Positions 17,352 to 25,815 are shown, counted from the stretch's first letter. The stretch is 64,000 nt of DNA from Candidatus Poribacteria bacterium (GCA_022819945.1 JAJEGI010000161.1:1-64000), one strand, 5' to 3'. Numbers and translations are program-made. The notes: generated from the sequence alone by a model not told the origin.

Positions 17352-19052
17352 ATGCAGCGAATTCAATTTTTTATTTTTCTCTGTCTGTTTGTGATTTTAC
17401 CCATTAGCATCTCAACAGCCGATATGCGTTTCACTTGGGTTCGGACAGGCGTAGTCGTTGAAACTGAACACAAAGATGGTATCTCAGACAAAATCAGTGT
17501 CGCTACGGTGTTTAACGGCACAACAGACGCATTAACCGAAGTACCCGTAATCCAACGACTTGATACCAACCGCGTTCTACTGCAATTCAGATGGCAACCG
17601 AACAAAGCTTATCAATTTCGCACAAACGATAGCGTAACAACAGCGACTTCACCGCTGAAACCAACATCATACCTGATTCGGACGGTTGAATTAGACGGAC
17701 TTTTGTCACTCATGGAAAACCTCCGCCAACCCGCAAAACCGACGGCGATTGCATTAGGACACGGAAAAACACCTAACAGCGAAAAACTGGCAATCGCTAC
17801 GGATAGTGGGCACCTCGCAGTCCTCCGACCACTGACGGGGGAGACGTTCTGGAAGACTCGTATCTCGGAAGGCTATGTGAGACGGATGGTGTTTAGTCGA
17901 AACAGTGCGCTGCTCTATATTGGGGAACAGGCAGCAGACGGGTTCATCTACTGTTACGATCTCATATCTGAGAAGCCGACACTCCGCTGGAAATATCGCA
18001 CTGCTGATGACATCGAAACCTCTACGCCGAGCAACCGCGACAGTGTCTATGCGTGGGTCAGCTACCCCGGTCCAGCGTGTATGCGAACACTATCTGACGG
18101 GGACCTCTTGGTTGCGAGCGTGCATTCATGGACACAAAACGATACACCCCTTAAGAAATCGCAGCTTTATAGGTTTGACAGTGAAACCGGAAATGTTATC
18201 TGGAAATGGCCCCGCGATGGTGCGACGCAAAAGATAATACGGTGGTTTGATGTAAGTGCTGAAGGGAAAACCCTTGCCCTCGTAATGGATAGTGGACATA
18301 ATCTACAAGGGAGTACCACTGATGGAAACGGTGCCGGTAATGGAAAACTCGTTGTTCTTAATGCGGAAGGCGGAACGGAGGAATGGCAAACGGACATTGA
18401 ACCGCTGCGCGAGTATTTCTCACAAGTCACGTTTTGGCGGGGTGTCAGCGTGTCACCCGATGGCAAATTTATAAACGTAACAACAGACGACGGACGTGCG
18501 TTCATTTTCGATGTAAATGCGTCGGAACCGATATGGCAGGAGAATTTGACGACACCACTGGAGGTGAGTGGTATCCCTATCGTCGCGACTTCTGGCACGA
18601 TCGGTGCAACAGATGCGGCGGCACTCTTCGTTACCGGGGACACCTATATCCCGTATCATCTCCGAAAGGGAGCACAAAAGCCATCGGCGGGGCATCCGAA
18701 CGCGATGACGCTATTTGCCTACTCGTGGACGGGTGAAAAAACTTGGCAGTGGCAACTTGAGAACATGCCGCAAGGTCTACGGATTGATGCGAAAGATCGG
18801 TATGCCGCGTTGTCTGTCTCCAAGCGCACGCAAGATCCGAATGAAAGCCTCCACGGTGTATCAGTATTTGACCTGACAGCAGAAGGTAGCGGTTTATCGA
18901 AATACCTGTACACCTATCGAACAGAGGGGCAGCTGCCTTATGATACGCTTGCGATCAGTGCGGATGGCGCGTTCATCGTTGTCGTTGAAGTACCGATAGC
19001 GATGCCAGATGAGACGGTGCGTGGCAAGAATCGGGTGCATGTGTTGTATTGA
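17352..19052 (+). CDS. Secreted PQQ/WD40-like beta-propeller protein
   Basis: A 566-residue protein with a signal peptide (FFIFLCLFVILPISISTADM; cleavage near residue 24). A short beta domain (about 25-110) resembles the N-terminal part of the preceding gene's product. Then come propeller blades of the PQQ-like/quinoprotein type: LAIATDSGHLAVLRPLTGETFWKT, LYRFDSETGNVIWKWP, LVVLNAEGGTEEWQT, FINVTTDDGRAFIFDVNASEPIWQE, TLFAYSWTGEKTWQWQ. Catalytic PQQ-dehydrogenase residues are not evident, so it is more likely a ligand-binding or scaffold propeller. Its position as the third gene behind the riboswitch suggests a part in the same envelope system. Confidence 0.7.
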   Translation: MQRIQFFIFLCLFVILPISISTADMRFTWVRTGVVVETEHKDGISDKISVATVFNGTTDALTEVPVIQRLDTNRVLLQFRWQPNKAYQFRTNDSVTTATSPLKPTSYLIRTVELDGLLSLMENLRQPAKPTAIALGHGKTPNSEKLAIATDSGHLAVLRPLTGETFWKTRISEGYVRRMVFSRNSALLYIGEQAADGFIYCYDLISEKPTLRWKYRTADDIETSTPSNRDSVYAWVSYPGPACMRTLSDGDLLVASVHSWTQNDTPLKKSQLYRFDSETGNVIWKWPRDGATQKIIRWFDVSAEGKTLALVMDSGHNLQGSTTDGNGAGNGKLVVLNAEGGTEEWQTDIEPLREYFSQVTFWRGVSVSPDGKFINVTTDDGRAFIFDVNASEPIWQENLTTPLEVSGIPIVATSGTIGATDAAALFVTGDTYIPYHLRKGAQKPSAGHPNAMTLFAYSWTGEKTWQWQLENMPQGLRIDAKDRYAALSVSKRTQDPNESLHGVSVFDLTAEGSGLSKYLYTYRTEGQLPYDTLAISADGAFIVVVEVPIAMPDETVRGKNRVHVLY

Positions 19053-19075
19053 TTTTTCTAACATGAAAATTAGCC

Positions 19076-19104
19076 TTGACAACCTCCACCACCCACTGTA
19101 TACT
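19076..19104 (+). promoter_or_regulatory. Promoter of the AlbA_2 gene
   Basis: TTGACA (19076-19081), a 17-base spacer and TATACT (19099-19104). It separates this gene from the B12 locus. Confidence 0.8.
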
Positions 19105-19177
19105 TGTTGTACCCACGATAATCGGTTGTCGCGGAAAATATAAATAACCAACAGCCATCAAAGTGACCGGAATCAAA

Positions 19178-20383
19178 ATGCGACAATTTACAGATACAGA
19201 ACTGTTACAAATCATTGAGTTCAATGAAGTTGATTGTGTTGAGTTTAAGGAGTCTTTGTCTGGCAGTGCTCCAGAAAAAATCAGAGAAGCTATCTGTGCT
19301 TTTGCTAATGATTTGCCTAACTACGAAAAACCTGGCTTCATTTTCGTTGGTGTGAGAAGTGACAGAAATATTGTAGGTTTATCAGTTACAGATCAATTGC
19401 TCCTGCAGTTGGCGGATATGAAAACTGATGGAAATATTGTGCCTCCACCAACACTGACAGTGGAAAAGCGTTTACTGCAAGGCAAAGAAGTGGCGGTGAT
19501 CAAAGTAGAACCATCCAATTCACCTCCAGTTAGATGCAGAGGGGCGATCCATATCCGAACCGGACCGCGTCGAGATATCGCCACAGCACAAGATGAGCGG
19601 ATACTCAACGAAAAACGAAGATATGGTGATCGACCCTTTGACCTCTATCCTATCCGATCAAGCGGGATTTCGGACCTTAACCTCGCCTTGTTTAGTTATG
19701 AATACCTACCGAAAGCGTTTTCTGCGGAAATATTGGATGCCAATGATCGGAGTTTGAATGAACAGCTTGCAGCCACAAAAATGATTACCGCTGCGGATGA
19801 CCCAACAGCAACTGTACTCGGAATCCTCACAATTGGAAAGATGCCGCAAGACTTTCTACCCGGTGCCTATGTGCAATTCCTTAGAATTGATGGGAATGAA
19901 CTCGCGGATGATATTATTGATAATCTGCAAGTGCAAGGGGCGATTTCCGACCAAATTCGCCGTTTAGACGATAAACTGATAGCACATAACCGCATCGCAG
20001 TTGATATTACGTCCGGACCTATTGAAAAGCGAACGGCACTTTATCCCATAGAGGCAGTGCAACAGATTACCCGAAATGCGATTATGCACAGGACTTACGA
20101 AGGGACGAATGCCCCGGTGCATGTATATTGGTATAACGACCGGATCGAAATTGTAAGTCCCGGTGGTGTATTCGGTACGATAACGGCTGAAAACTTTGGG
20201 AACCCCGGGTTTATTGACTATCGGAATCCCAATCTGGCGGAAGCAATGAGGACTTTTGGATTTGTTCAACGTTTTGGCGTAGGCATACGGATAGCCAGAA
20301 GATTATTGGCAGAAGCGGAGCATCCAGCACCGAAATTTGAAATTGATAGCACTCACGCATCGGCGACGATATACGCTCGATAG
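19178..20383 (+). CDS. Schlafen/AlbA_2-domain putative DNA-binding protein with GHKL-like C-terminal domain
   Basis: A 401-residue protein. The N-terminal AlbA_2 (divergent AAA-4) domain shows VEFKESLSG, AICAFANDLPN, GFIFVGVRSDRNIVGL and VIKVEPSNSPPVRCRGAIHIRTG. The C-terminal half is HATPase_c_4-like: PIEAVQQITRNAIMHRTYEG, IEIVSPGGVFG, RNPNLAEAMRTFGFVQRFGVGI. Such proteins are usually called transcriptional regulators or helicase-like; some act near defence genes. The start ATG 19178 is preferred over GTG 19163 because of the nearby GGA. A strong bidirectional hairpin ends the gene at 20421. Confidence 0.8.
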   Translation: MRQFTDTELLQIIEFNEVDCVEFKESLSGSAPEKIREAICAFANDLPNYEKPGFIFVGVRSDRNIVGLSVTDQLLLQLADMKTDGNIVPPPTLTVEKRLLQGKEVAVIKVEPSNSPPVRCRGAIHIRTGPRRDIATAQDERILNEKRRYGDRPFDLYPIRSSGISDLNLALFSYEYLPKAFSAEILDANDRSLNEQLAATKMITAADDPTATVLGILTIGKMPQDFLPGAYVQFLRIDGNELADDIIDNLQVQGAISDQIRRLDDKLIAHNRIAVDITSGPIEKRTALYPIEAVQQITRNAIMHRTYEGTNAPVHVYWYNDRIEIVSPGGVFGTITAENFGNPGFIDYRNPNLAEAMRTFGFVQRFGVGIRIARRLLAEAEHPAPKFEIDSTHASATIYAR

Positions 20384-20420
20384 TCCATTGTGCTATGAGA
20401 GTTCGGTTATATCAAAATTT

Positions 20421-20450
20421 ATGGGGAACAACAACCCTGTTGTTCCCCAT
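20421..20450. terminator. Bidirectional hairpin between convergent genes
   Basis: ATGGGGAACAACA and TGTTGTTCCCCAT form a perfect 13-bp stem with an ACCC loop, between the stop at 20383 and the convergent gene ending at 20495. On the minus strand it is followed by a short A/T stretch. Confidence 0.75.
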
Positions 20451-20494
20451 ATCGCAACTTTAAAGCAGGCACAAACGGCACTGAAGATGGCTAC

Positions 20495-20692
20495 CTACTT
20501 TGAGATTACCTGTTGAGCGGCCGCGTTTTGTGTTGCTACAATCACACTTTGTAATGCCTGAAAATAACTCATCTCAGCCATTTTGATCGTGTGCGTATCT
20601 TCGTTTTCGCGTGCGCGTCTGAGTGCTTCCCAACTCAATGCCAGCATCTGGTTGGTTTTCTCTAAGATTCTCCAATGTGCATTTGAAATCAT
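20495..20692 (-). CDS. Small helical protein, partner of the RHH gene
   Basis: A 65-residue, mostly helical, Ala/Gln-rich protein (SWEALRRARENEDTHTIKMAEMSYFQALQSVI). A GGGGGA sequence lies 6 bases before the ATG. It follows the ribbon-helix-helix gene by 17 bases and is almost certainly co-transcribed. I do not recognise the family. The two-gene pattern could be a partition-like or toxin-antitoxin-like pair, but nothing in this sequence resembles a known toxin. Confidence 0.6.
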   Translation of the reverse strand: MISNAHWRILEKTNQMLALSWEALRRARENEDTHTIKMAEMSYFQALQSVIVATQNAAAQQVISK

Positions 20693-20709
20693 GGTATCCC
20701 CCGAAATTG

Positions 20710-20949
20710 TTACGCTATTGGCGGCTTATTGTTCCGCTCAAACAGCGCGTTCAACGCCTCGCTTAGCAGATGTTGGATACTCGTGTCCCTCTCAATGGCG
20801 AGCATCTTCAACTGCCGGTGTACGTCTTTATCGAAATGCCCTGAAATCATCTTTTTGCCTCGACGGGATGGTGGTATCGTTGCCGTCGGTTCCGGTGTTG
20901 TCCCGACAGCGATCTCACTCTCGCCCGGCAGAATTGCGACTGTTTTCAT
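20710..20949 (-). CDS. Ribbon-helix-helix DNA-binding protein (ParG/Arc-like)
   Basis: A 79-residue protein with a flexible N-terminal tail (MKTVAILPGESEIAVGTTPEP) and a C-terminal RHH domain (KKMISGHFDKDVHRQLKMLA, then IERDTSIQHLLSEALNALF). The layout resembles ParG-type partition and antitoxin repressors, which bind short tandem repeats. I start at ATG 20949 (GGAGG ten bases upstream). A longer reading from 21006 only translates the operator repeats and is rejected. The five 8-bp units directly upstream are probably its own operator. Confidence 0.8.
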   Translation of the reverse strand: MKTVAILPGESEIAVGTTPEPTATIPPSRRGKKMISGHFDKDVHRQLKMLAIERDTSIQHLLSEALNALFERNNKPPIA

Positions 20950-20966
20950 AATGTTTATGCCTCCGC

Positions 20967-21006
20967 ACATGTGCACATGCAAACATGTATACATGTGTGC
21001 ATGCAT
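20967..21006 (-). promoter_or_regulatory. Operator array of five tandem 8-bp units
   Basis: Units start at 20967, 20975, 20983, 20991 and 20999: ACATGTGC, ACATGCAA, ACATGTAT, ACATGTGT, GCATGCAT. The exact 8-base period and palindromic ACATGT cores are like the met-box arrays bound by MetJ, another RHH protein. The array is directly upstream of the RHH gene's SD, consistent with autorepression. Confidence 0.8.
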
Positions 21007-21243
21007 AAAACGTTAAGTTTACAGATCGGTTTCAGGTTTGGGAAATTAAATTTCTAGTTTTCCGTGAAAGGTTGAGAAAACTATACAAGCGTCGCTCCAT
21101 GGGCTTCAAAATAGCACACTAAATTCCTTTAGCTGTTCAGTTTTTCTTGATTAAGATTGGCACAGGTATTAAAATGGAGACACTTATCACGACAATTTTG
21201 CTCGTTTTGAATGGATAACGGAAAATAAAAAGGAGTAAAAAAG

Positions 21244-22077
21244 ATGAGAAGACTTTTCTTGATTTTCGTAATCTTTGCTTTTTGTGTTGCAACTCTCAAT
21301 GCTACAGCACAAGTAACAAAAGGCTTACACTTTTATCTCCCGTTCAACGAAGGAAAAGGCGATGTCGCGAAGGATGTTGGTCCGAAAGGATTTGAAGCCG
21401 AACTCCACGACAGCGCGGAATTTGTTGCGAAAGGTAAGGTCGGTGGTGCGATTGAATTTTCGGGCGGACCTGCCCTAATCATGGATCCGGGTGGACAGAG
21501 CGAATTGTATGTGGAGCACCTGACAGTCGCTGTTTGGATTCACCCTTTTGAAATATCGGATGTTGCGCTCGGCAACGGACACGTCTATGGGAACATCTTT
21601 TACGATAAATCGGGTACAAGCGACGATAACGTTGAATTTGGACTCGGTAGCGGTGAAGGGTTGTATTGGTATATCAATTCCGGTCAAAAGAAGATGGGAC
21701 CTTTCAACGGTGCCGATGTTGATACGACGGTTTCACTACCGAACTTAGGTTTAAAACCGAATAACTGGTATCATGTCGTCGGTACTTTTGATGATGAAAG
21801 CCTTAAAGTCTATGTTGATGGTGAGCTTGTCGGTGAGAAAGCGACACCTAATAACGGTCCTGTGATGGTTTGGAACGATAATAACATCGAAATCGGGGGA
21901 CGACCGGATACAAACGGCGGTGCCAACCTCTATAAAGGCTTGCTTGACGAATTGGCGGTATACGATCGCGCGTTAACGGCGGAGGAAGTTGAAACGGTCA
22001 TGAACGCCAGAGACATCTTAACTGTGGACATTGCGGGTAAATTAACGACAACATGGGGTGCACTTAAAGCAAGGTAG
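21244..22077 (+). CDS. Secreted LamG-like (concanavalin A-like jelly-roll) protein
   Basis: A 277-residue protein with a signal peptide (LFLIFVIFAFCVATLNATA). One LamG/pentraxin-like domain follows: GLHFYLPFNEGKGDVAKDVG, VEHLTVAVWIHPFE, NNWYHVVGTFDDESLKVYVDGELVG, NNIEIGGRPD, LLDELAVYDRALTAEEVETVM. Such domains bind carbohydrate or calcium in secreted proteins and are abundant in Poribacteria-like genomes. The SD AAAGGAG is present. It is a single gene. The 237 bases before it (21007-21243) show nothing beyond A/T-rich DNA. Confidence 0.85.
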   Translation: MRRLFLIFVIFAFCVATLNATAQVTKGLHFYLPFNEGKGDVAKDVGPKGFEAELHDSAEFVAKGKVGGAIEFSGGPALIMDPGGQSELYVEHLTVAVWIHPFEISDVALGNGHVYGNIFYDKSGTSDDNVEFGLGSGEGLYWYINSGQKKMGPFNGADVDTTVSLPNLGLKPNNWYHVVGTFDDESLKVYVDGELVGEKATPNNGPVMVWNDNNIEIGGRPDTNGGANLYKGLLDELAVYDRALTAEEVETVMNARDILTVDIAGKLTTTWGALKAR

Positions 22078-22079
22078 TA

Positions 22080-22142
22080 GGCATACTCCGTATGCCGTCA
22101 ACAGTATTTCCCGCGAAACCGGTGCGGTTATTAAACCGCACC
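22080..22142. repeat. Two hairpin repeats downstream of the LamG gene
   Basis: GGCATAC-TCC-GTATGCC (22080-22096) and GGTGCGGTT-ATTA-AACCGCACC (22121-22142) are perfect stem-loops. The second has the same stem as the core of the small inserted element at 38095-38115, and the preceding CGAAA-CC is also shared, so it is a second copy of that core. They may serve as terminators for both convergent genes. Confidence 0.65.
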
Positions 22143-22152
22143 CTATTATGTG

Positions 22153-22590
22153 TCACTTTAGCGGGATATCGTACTCGACAAGGGGACCGCCTTCCCATTC
22201 CCGCCACTCTGGATCGTTTTCGTAGAAATCCGCCATCTCCTCCGCTTGCTCGCTTAGGATACGATCTCTTTCCTCTTTTGGTAATTGCAGAAACTTACGA
22301 CGTTCACTAAGTGGCTTATCAGTAGACGGATCCATCGTCTGATTAAGAAAGGGTTCGGTTTCTATATCACAGGTTGGCTCACCCCACAATTGGGCGGACT
22401 TAATTCCAAAGACGGAAGCGATTCGATTGAGGACTCTCGCTGTTGGTTGCAGCTTCCCGCGTTCATACTTTGACAGCGTTTGACTACTAACTAACCCATC
22501 AATTGCAGCTTCTAAGTCCCCGAGGGACATACCACGAACAAGTCTAAATCTTCTCAGTCTTTCTCCTACCATGATTACAATACCCTTCAT
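22153..22590 (-). CDS. XRE-family helix-turn-helix protein
   Basis: A 145-residue protein with an N-terminal HTH_3 domain (GERLRRFRLVRGMSLGDLEAAI, SSQTLSKYERGKLQPTARVLNRIASVFGI) and an acidic C-terminal tail (DFYENDPEWREWEGG). It begins 2 bases after the stop of the YwgA-like gene, so it is the last gene of a three-gene operon. The C-terminal region is unlike the ImmA/IrrE peptidase normally paired with such regulators. It may act as operon repressor or antitoxin. Confidence 0.8.
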   Translation of the reverse strand: MKGIVIMVGERLRRFRLVRGMSLGDLEAAIDGLVSSQTLSKYERGKLQPTARVLNRIASVFGIKSAQLWGEPTCDIETEPFLNQTMDPSTDKPLSERRKFLQLPKEERDRILSEQAEEMADFYENDPEWREWEGGPLVEYDIPLK

Positions 22591-22592
22591 TT

Positions 22593-23174
22593 TCAGAACG
22601 GAATGTCATCAGATTTATCAGTTGTTATAAGCTCAAGTTCTGTAAGAAAGGAAAGGACTTTTGCAATATCTTTCTCAGTGAAATCCCAATCATATTCTTT
22701 GGCTGTTTGGCAGACTTCTTTTACACTCTTCTCTCCCTCCCAATCAATAATGTAATGCACTTTTGCCGCGATTGAGAGGAGGTTGAAATCATTTGCAATC
22801 TTTCGACTGTTAATTTTCCGAAGTGTTCTATCCCATTTCCGGAAATCGTTTTTTTCCTCAGTGGATTTCCAGACTTTTCTTCCTTCATCTGTTAGAAAAT
22901 ACGTATGCCTGCGCATTTCACCCAAAGCATTCCGCTCAGTTGAATCTGTAGTGAAAAACTCTGTCACTTCCTTAAAGATTCCATCTTCCACTAAACCATT
23001 TAGGTGTTCTGCGACAAAACTACTATAAGGTCCGTAGTAGTGAGCAGAGAACCCGAAATTTGCCTTTCGCAGGACAGATAAAAAATAAAGTTTCTTTTGG
23101 AGGAGTGTCCTACCGTGTAGACCGTCCTCTCCTTCTCTCTCGACAACGAGTAGAAGGGCATCAATAATATGCAT
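22593..23174 (-). CDS. YwgA-like winged-helix protein
   Basis: A 193-residue protein. The N-terminus (GLHGRTLLQKKLYFLSVL, then FSAHYYGPYSSFVAEHLNGLVEDGIF) matches the LQKxxYF...YYGPYS pattern of YwgA and, more distantly, Panacea/SocA-like domains. The middle reads like a winged helix (YFLTDEGRKVW). A good SD (AAAGGAG) precedes ATG 23174. It lies 11 bases after the HD hydrolase gene. In Bacillus, as I recall, ywgA also neighbours the HD-domain gene ywfO, so this pairing may be old. The molecular role is unknown. Confidence 0.6.
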   Translation of the reverse strand: MHIIDALLLVVEREGEDGLHGRTLLQKKLYFLSVLRKANFGFSAHYYGPYSSFVAEHLNGLVEDGIFKEVTEFFTTDSTERNALGEMRRHTYFLTDEGRKVWKSTEEKNDFRKWDRTLRKINSRKIANDFNLLSIAAKVHYIIDWEGEKSVKEVCQTAKEYDWDFTEKDIAKVLSFLTELELITTDKSDDIPF

Positions 23175-23185
23175 ATCATCTCCTT

Positions 23186-24568
23186 TTAAGCGGATCGCAA
23201 AATGTTTTGAATTTCACGCGCCTGTTTTTCGAATACATTAGCTGGCGCGTAAACTTGAACGGTTTCTAAGGAAGAGGCTTTAGTAGCGGGTCTCACGAAA
23301 AACAGTTCACCCGCGTACTCAGTCAGAAACTCTAGTACCTGTTGTTTTTCGTCGAAAATCATGATTGCTTCTGGATTTGGTGCCTCTGTTTGACTGACAT
23401 AATTCAGATCCCGAATTGGAGGCTTCTTGATAATGACATAATCGGCATCAATGCCAAGGTGCTCTGCAATCTCTTGTTCACATTCACCTTTCCGAATTGG
23501 ATCCGCCGCCATTTCACGAAGACCTTCATGAACCATTCCATCCCTCTCATCTTTAAACCGGATCTCAGTAATCATTTTGAAGAGTTCCCGATTGTAAAGC
23601 TGATTAAAAATCTCACGTGCTTTTTCTTGCTGGCAATTCCTCAAAAGTTCAATTACTTTCTCATCATGATAGTCGAGATAGTTTTGAACGAAATCTTTTT
23701 TCTTTTTCTCATAATTTTCATTGGAATCCCTTCTACTTTTTTTAGGATATTTGTAAAGTTTGGTCATTTGCCTATTGCGACCATCAATTGCAAGCGTAAT
23801 TCCGCGAATAATCATCTCATTGGAAATGAGACTGACTCGGTGCCAATAAACCTGCTGTGTCATGTGATATCGCGCGAGTAGGAGCTGTTCAAGGGCATAA
23901 ATTCCTTTACTACTAATCGCAAGCGGTGTTTCTCGACGATCCACTATCAGACACGACTCAATAAGTTTTTCTAAATCGTATTGTCCGTATTTGACCCCGG
24001 CAAAATAAGAATCGCGTAAAAGATAGTCCATTTTGTCCGCGTCTAACTCACTGGAAACAGTATCGCGATGCCAGTCTCGGATCTTTTTACTTCCTTCAAT
24101 GATTTCTACTACAAAATCAAGATCTTTGTCCAGAATTTCACTGATTTTCGGATCTGTTTGAATGATATCTACCGTGATTTTCTCGTGTATTTTTTCCAAG
24201 TTCTGCCCTGTATCGGTATCTGTCGGGGCATATTTATCCAAAAGATGCTCCGAAACATGACTAAAGGGTCCATGTCCGACATCATGAAGCAACGCCGCAA
24301 GTCGAACCCGATCCACGTCTTCATCGGATACTCTCACTGGATTTAACTCCCGAAGCCTCTGGCAAATTCGTCCGGCGATGTGCATGACACCAATTGAATG
24401 ATCAAAACGGGTATGTTGGGCACCCGGATACACTAAAAACGTCATCGCCAATTGCCGAATCCGGCGAAGCCGTTGGAATACTTTGGTGTCAATCAGTTTT
24501 TTCTCTTTTTTTGAAAGTTTGATAAACCCGTGAATCGGGTCTCTCATTTCATGAGGACGTTCTGTCAT
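23186..24568 (-). CDS. HD-domain phosphohydrolase (SAMHD1/dGTPase-like)
   Basis: A 460-residue protein with a complete HD signature: FQRLRRIRQL, YPGAQHTRFDHSIGVMHIA, ALLHDVGHGPFSH (HD motif) and the distal ELDADKMDYLLRDSYFAG. The family hydrolyses dNTPs or other nucleotides, and relatives act in defence by nucleotide depletion. ATG 24568 lies only 8 bases after the -10 box, which predicts a leaderless or nearly leaderless mRNA. A TTG at 24604 would place the promoter inside the coding sequence. First of three genes with the YwgA-like and XRE genes. Confidence 0.85.
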   Translation of the reverse strand: MTERPHEMRDPIHGFIKLSKKEKKLIDTKVFQRLRRIRQLAMTFLVYPGAQHTRFDHSIGVMHIAGRICQRLRELNPVRVSDEDVDRVRLAALLHDVGHGPFSHVSEHLLDKYAPTDTDTGQNLEKIHEKITVDIIQTDPKISEILDKDLDFVVEIIEGSKKIRDWHRDTVSSELDADKMDYLLRDSYFAGVKYGQYDLEKLIESCLIVDRRETPLAISSKGIYALEQLLLARYHMTQQVYWHRVSLISNEMIIRGITLAIDGRNRQMTKLYKYPKKSRRDSNENYEKKKKDFVQNYLDYHDEKVIELLRNCQQEKAREIFNQLYNRELFKMITEIRFKDERDGMVHEGLREMAADPIRKGECEQEIAEHLGIDADYVIIKKPPIRDLNYVSQTEAPNPEAIMIFDEKQQVLEFLTEYAGELFFVRPATKASSLETVQVYAPANVFEKQAREIQNILRSA

Positions 24569-24575
24569 TATTAAA

Positions 24576-24604
24576 ATTATACCATATTTTGTTAAGTGGT
24601 GCAA
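24576..24604 (-). promoter_or_regulatory. Promoter of the HD hydrolase operon
   Basis: TTGCAC (24604-24599), 17 bases, TATAAT (24581-24576) with TGG in front. The ATG begins 7 bases after the -10, so transcription probably starts at or next to the start codon. Confidence 0.8.
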
Positions 24605-24761
24605 ATAATTTTCGCTAAAATCTACACAAAAAGTAGATTTATCAAGTTTATTTCATACGCATTGTAATATACAACTTTTCAGTTGTCAATGAAAAACGCG
24701 AAACGTCCAGGGGCATTTAGTTTTCTGGTAAATGTAAACGCTAAATTATCCCGTCTTTCTG

Positions 24762-24788
24762 TAGGAGCGAGCTGCGCTCGCGATCCTC
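24762..24788. repeat. Hairpin repeat GGAGCGAGC-TGC-GCTCGCGATCC
   Basis: GCGAGC and GCTCGC pair around TGC in the non-coding stretch 24605-25011. A diverged relative (CTGTAGAAGCGATCTCCTGGTCGCGATTC on the minus strand) lies at 41644-41672. No gene is supported in this 407-base gap. Confidence 0.55.
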
Positions 24789-24917
24789 CGAGCCAAATTC
24801 TTGAAAAACTGTAAAGTTAAATAGTCCAGCAAAACATTGGCATCGGGTTGTGTGTTCAGAAGAGAGGTGGGTTTGTATGTTCAGGGTTTGTTTCCTAAAC
24901 GGCAGTTTCTTTACCGT

Positions 24918-25011
24918 CAGAATCGCGGATCGGCGCGGATGACGCAGATTTCGCGGATTGAAGATGTGTAACGTCAAGTAATCCACTAAGAGGCGAGTTT
25001 TTGTTTGACTG
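24918..25011 (+). repeat. GCGGATT-type repeat joined to a TPR-gene 3' flank, copy A
   Basis: It contains ATCGCGGATC, GCGCGGATGACGC and TCGCGGATTG, then GTAACGTCAAGTAATCCACTAAGAGG, directly before the TPR-only gene's stop. The same string follows the TPR genes ending at 26491 and 31173. Confidence 0.75.
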
Positions 25012-25815
25012 CTATGCCTGCAGCGGTATTAGCAGTGCGGCGATGTCTTCCGGTAGTTTAATCTCATGTTTCTGCTCAAAATCGACAACGTTTTCGTATT
25101 CTTTGCGAAACTGTTCAATGATGATATTTTCCTGTTTATCTCTGGCAATTGTAAGATCTGCTTTGGCTTTTTCCCATTCTTGCAAAAGTATAAACACCAT
25201 ACCGCGATTGTAGTATGGTTCTGCTAAATCAGAGTTGCGCTCTATCGCTGCGTCATAATCTTTGACAGCACGTTTATATTCTCCTTTTTTATTGTAAACA
25301 TTCCCGCGATTGTTATAAGGATCGACAAGGTCCGGTCTGAGTTCTATTGCTTTGGTATAATCTATGATTGCGAGATCGTACTCTTCTCTTTCGTAGTAAA
25401 CGATACCGCGGTTGTAATAGGCGTAAGCGAAGTTTGGATCAAGCTCTATAGCCGTTTTATATTCTTCAATAGCCCGATCTATTTCACCTGTGAGTTTATA
25501 AATTATTCCTCGATTGTTATACGCTTCTGGCAAATTTGGGGCAAGTCTTACCGCGGTGTTACAATCTTTGATAGCGCGATCGTAGTCACCTTTGATACGG
25601 TATGCACCACCGCGATTGCTATAGGCTTCGGCATAGTTTTCTTTCAGTCTTATCGCTTTGTTAAAGTCTTCAATGGCGCGGTCAATTTCGCCTATATTGC
25701 CGTAAGCGACTCCACGATAGTTGTAAGCTTGGGCAAAAGTGGGTAACTCTTTGATCGCTTTGTTATAGTGCTGGATGTCAATCTCATAAGATGCCCGATC
25801 TGTTTGTGCCTGCAT
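25012..25815 (-). CDS. TPR protein without effector domain
   Basis: A 267-residue protein made of about seven 34-residue TPRs of the YNNRGxxYxxxGExDRAIxDYxxAI type. The last is followed by a ~55-residue tail (LLQEWEKAKADLTIARDK ... LPEDIAALL) that is shared with the FRG-TPR and TIR-TPR proteins at 26491 and 31173. It starts at ATG 25815 with GGAG nine bases upstream, so it is a complete gene and not the broken end of a longer one. Without an enzymatic domain it may be a free sensor or decoy version of the shared platform. Confidence 0.75.
   Translation of the reverse strand: MQAQTDRASYEIDIQHYNKAIKELPTFAQAYNYRGVAYGNIGEIDRAIEDFNKAIRLKENYAEAYSNRGGAYRIKGDYDRAIKDCNTAVRLAPNLPEAYNNRGIIYKLTGEIDRAIEEYKTAIELDPNFAYAYYNRGIVYYEREEYDLAIIDYTKAIELRPDLVDPYNNRGNVYNKKGEYKRAVKDYDAAIERNSDLAEPYYNRGMVFILLQEWEKAKADLTIARDKQENIIIEQFRKEYENVVDFEQKHEIKLPEDIAALLIPLQA

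Noticed and set aside
20950..21006. N-terminal extension of the RHH protein
   Set aside because: The extra 19 residues (MHAHMYTCLHVHM...) are the translation of the 8-bp operator units; ATG 20949 has the GGAGG.
24741..24986. An 81-codon minus-strand gene
   Set aside because: It lies over hairpin and GCGGATT repeat DNA and shows no family-like sequence or start signal.
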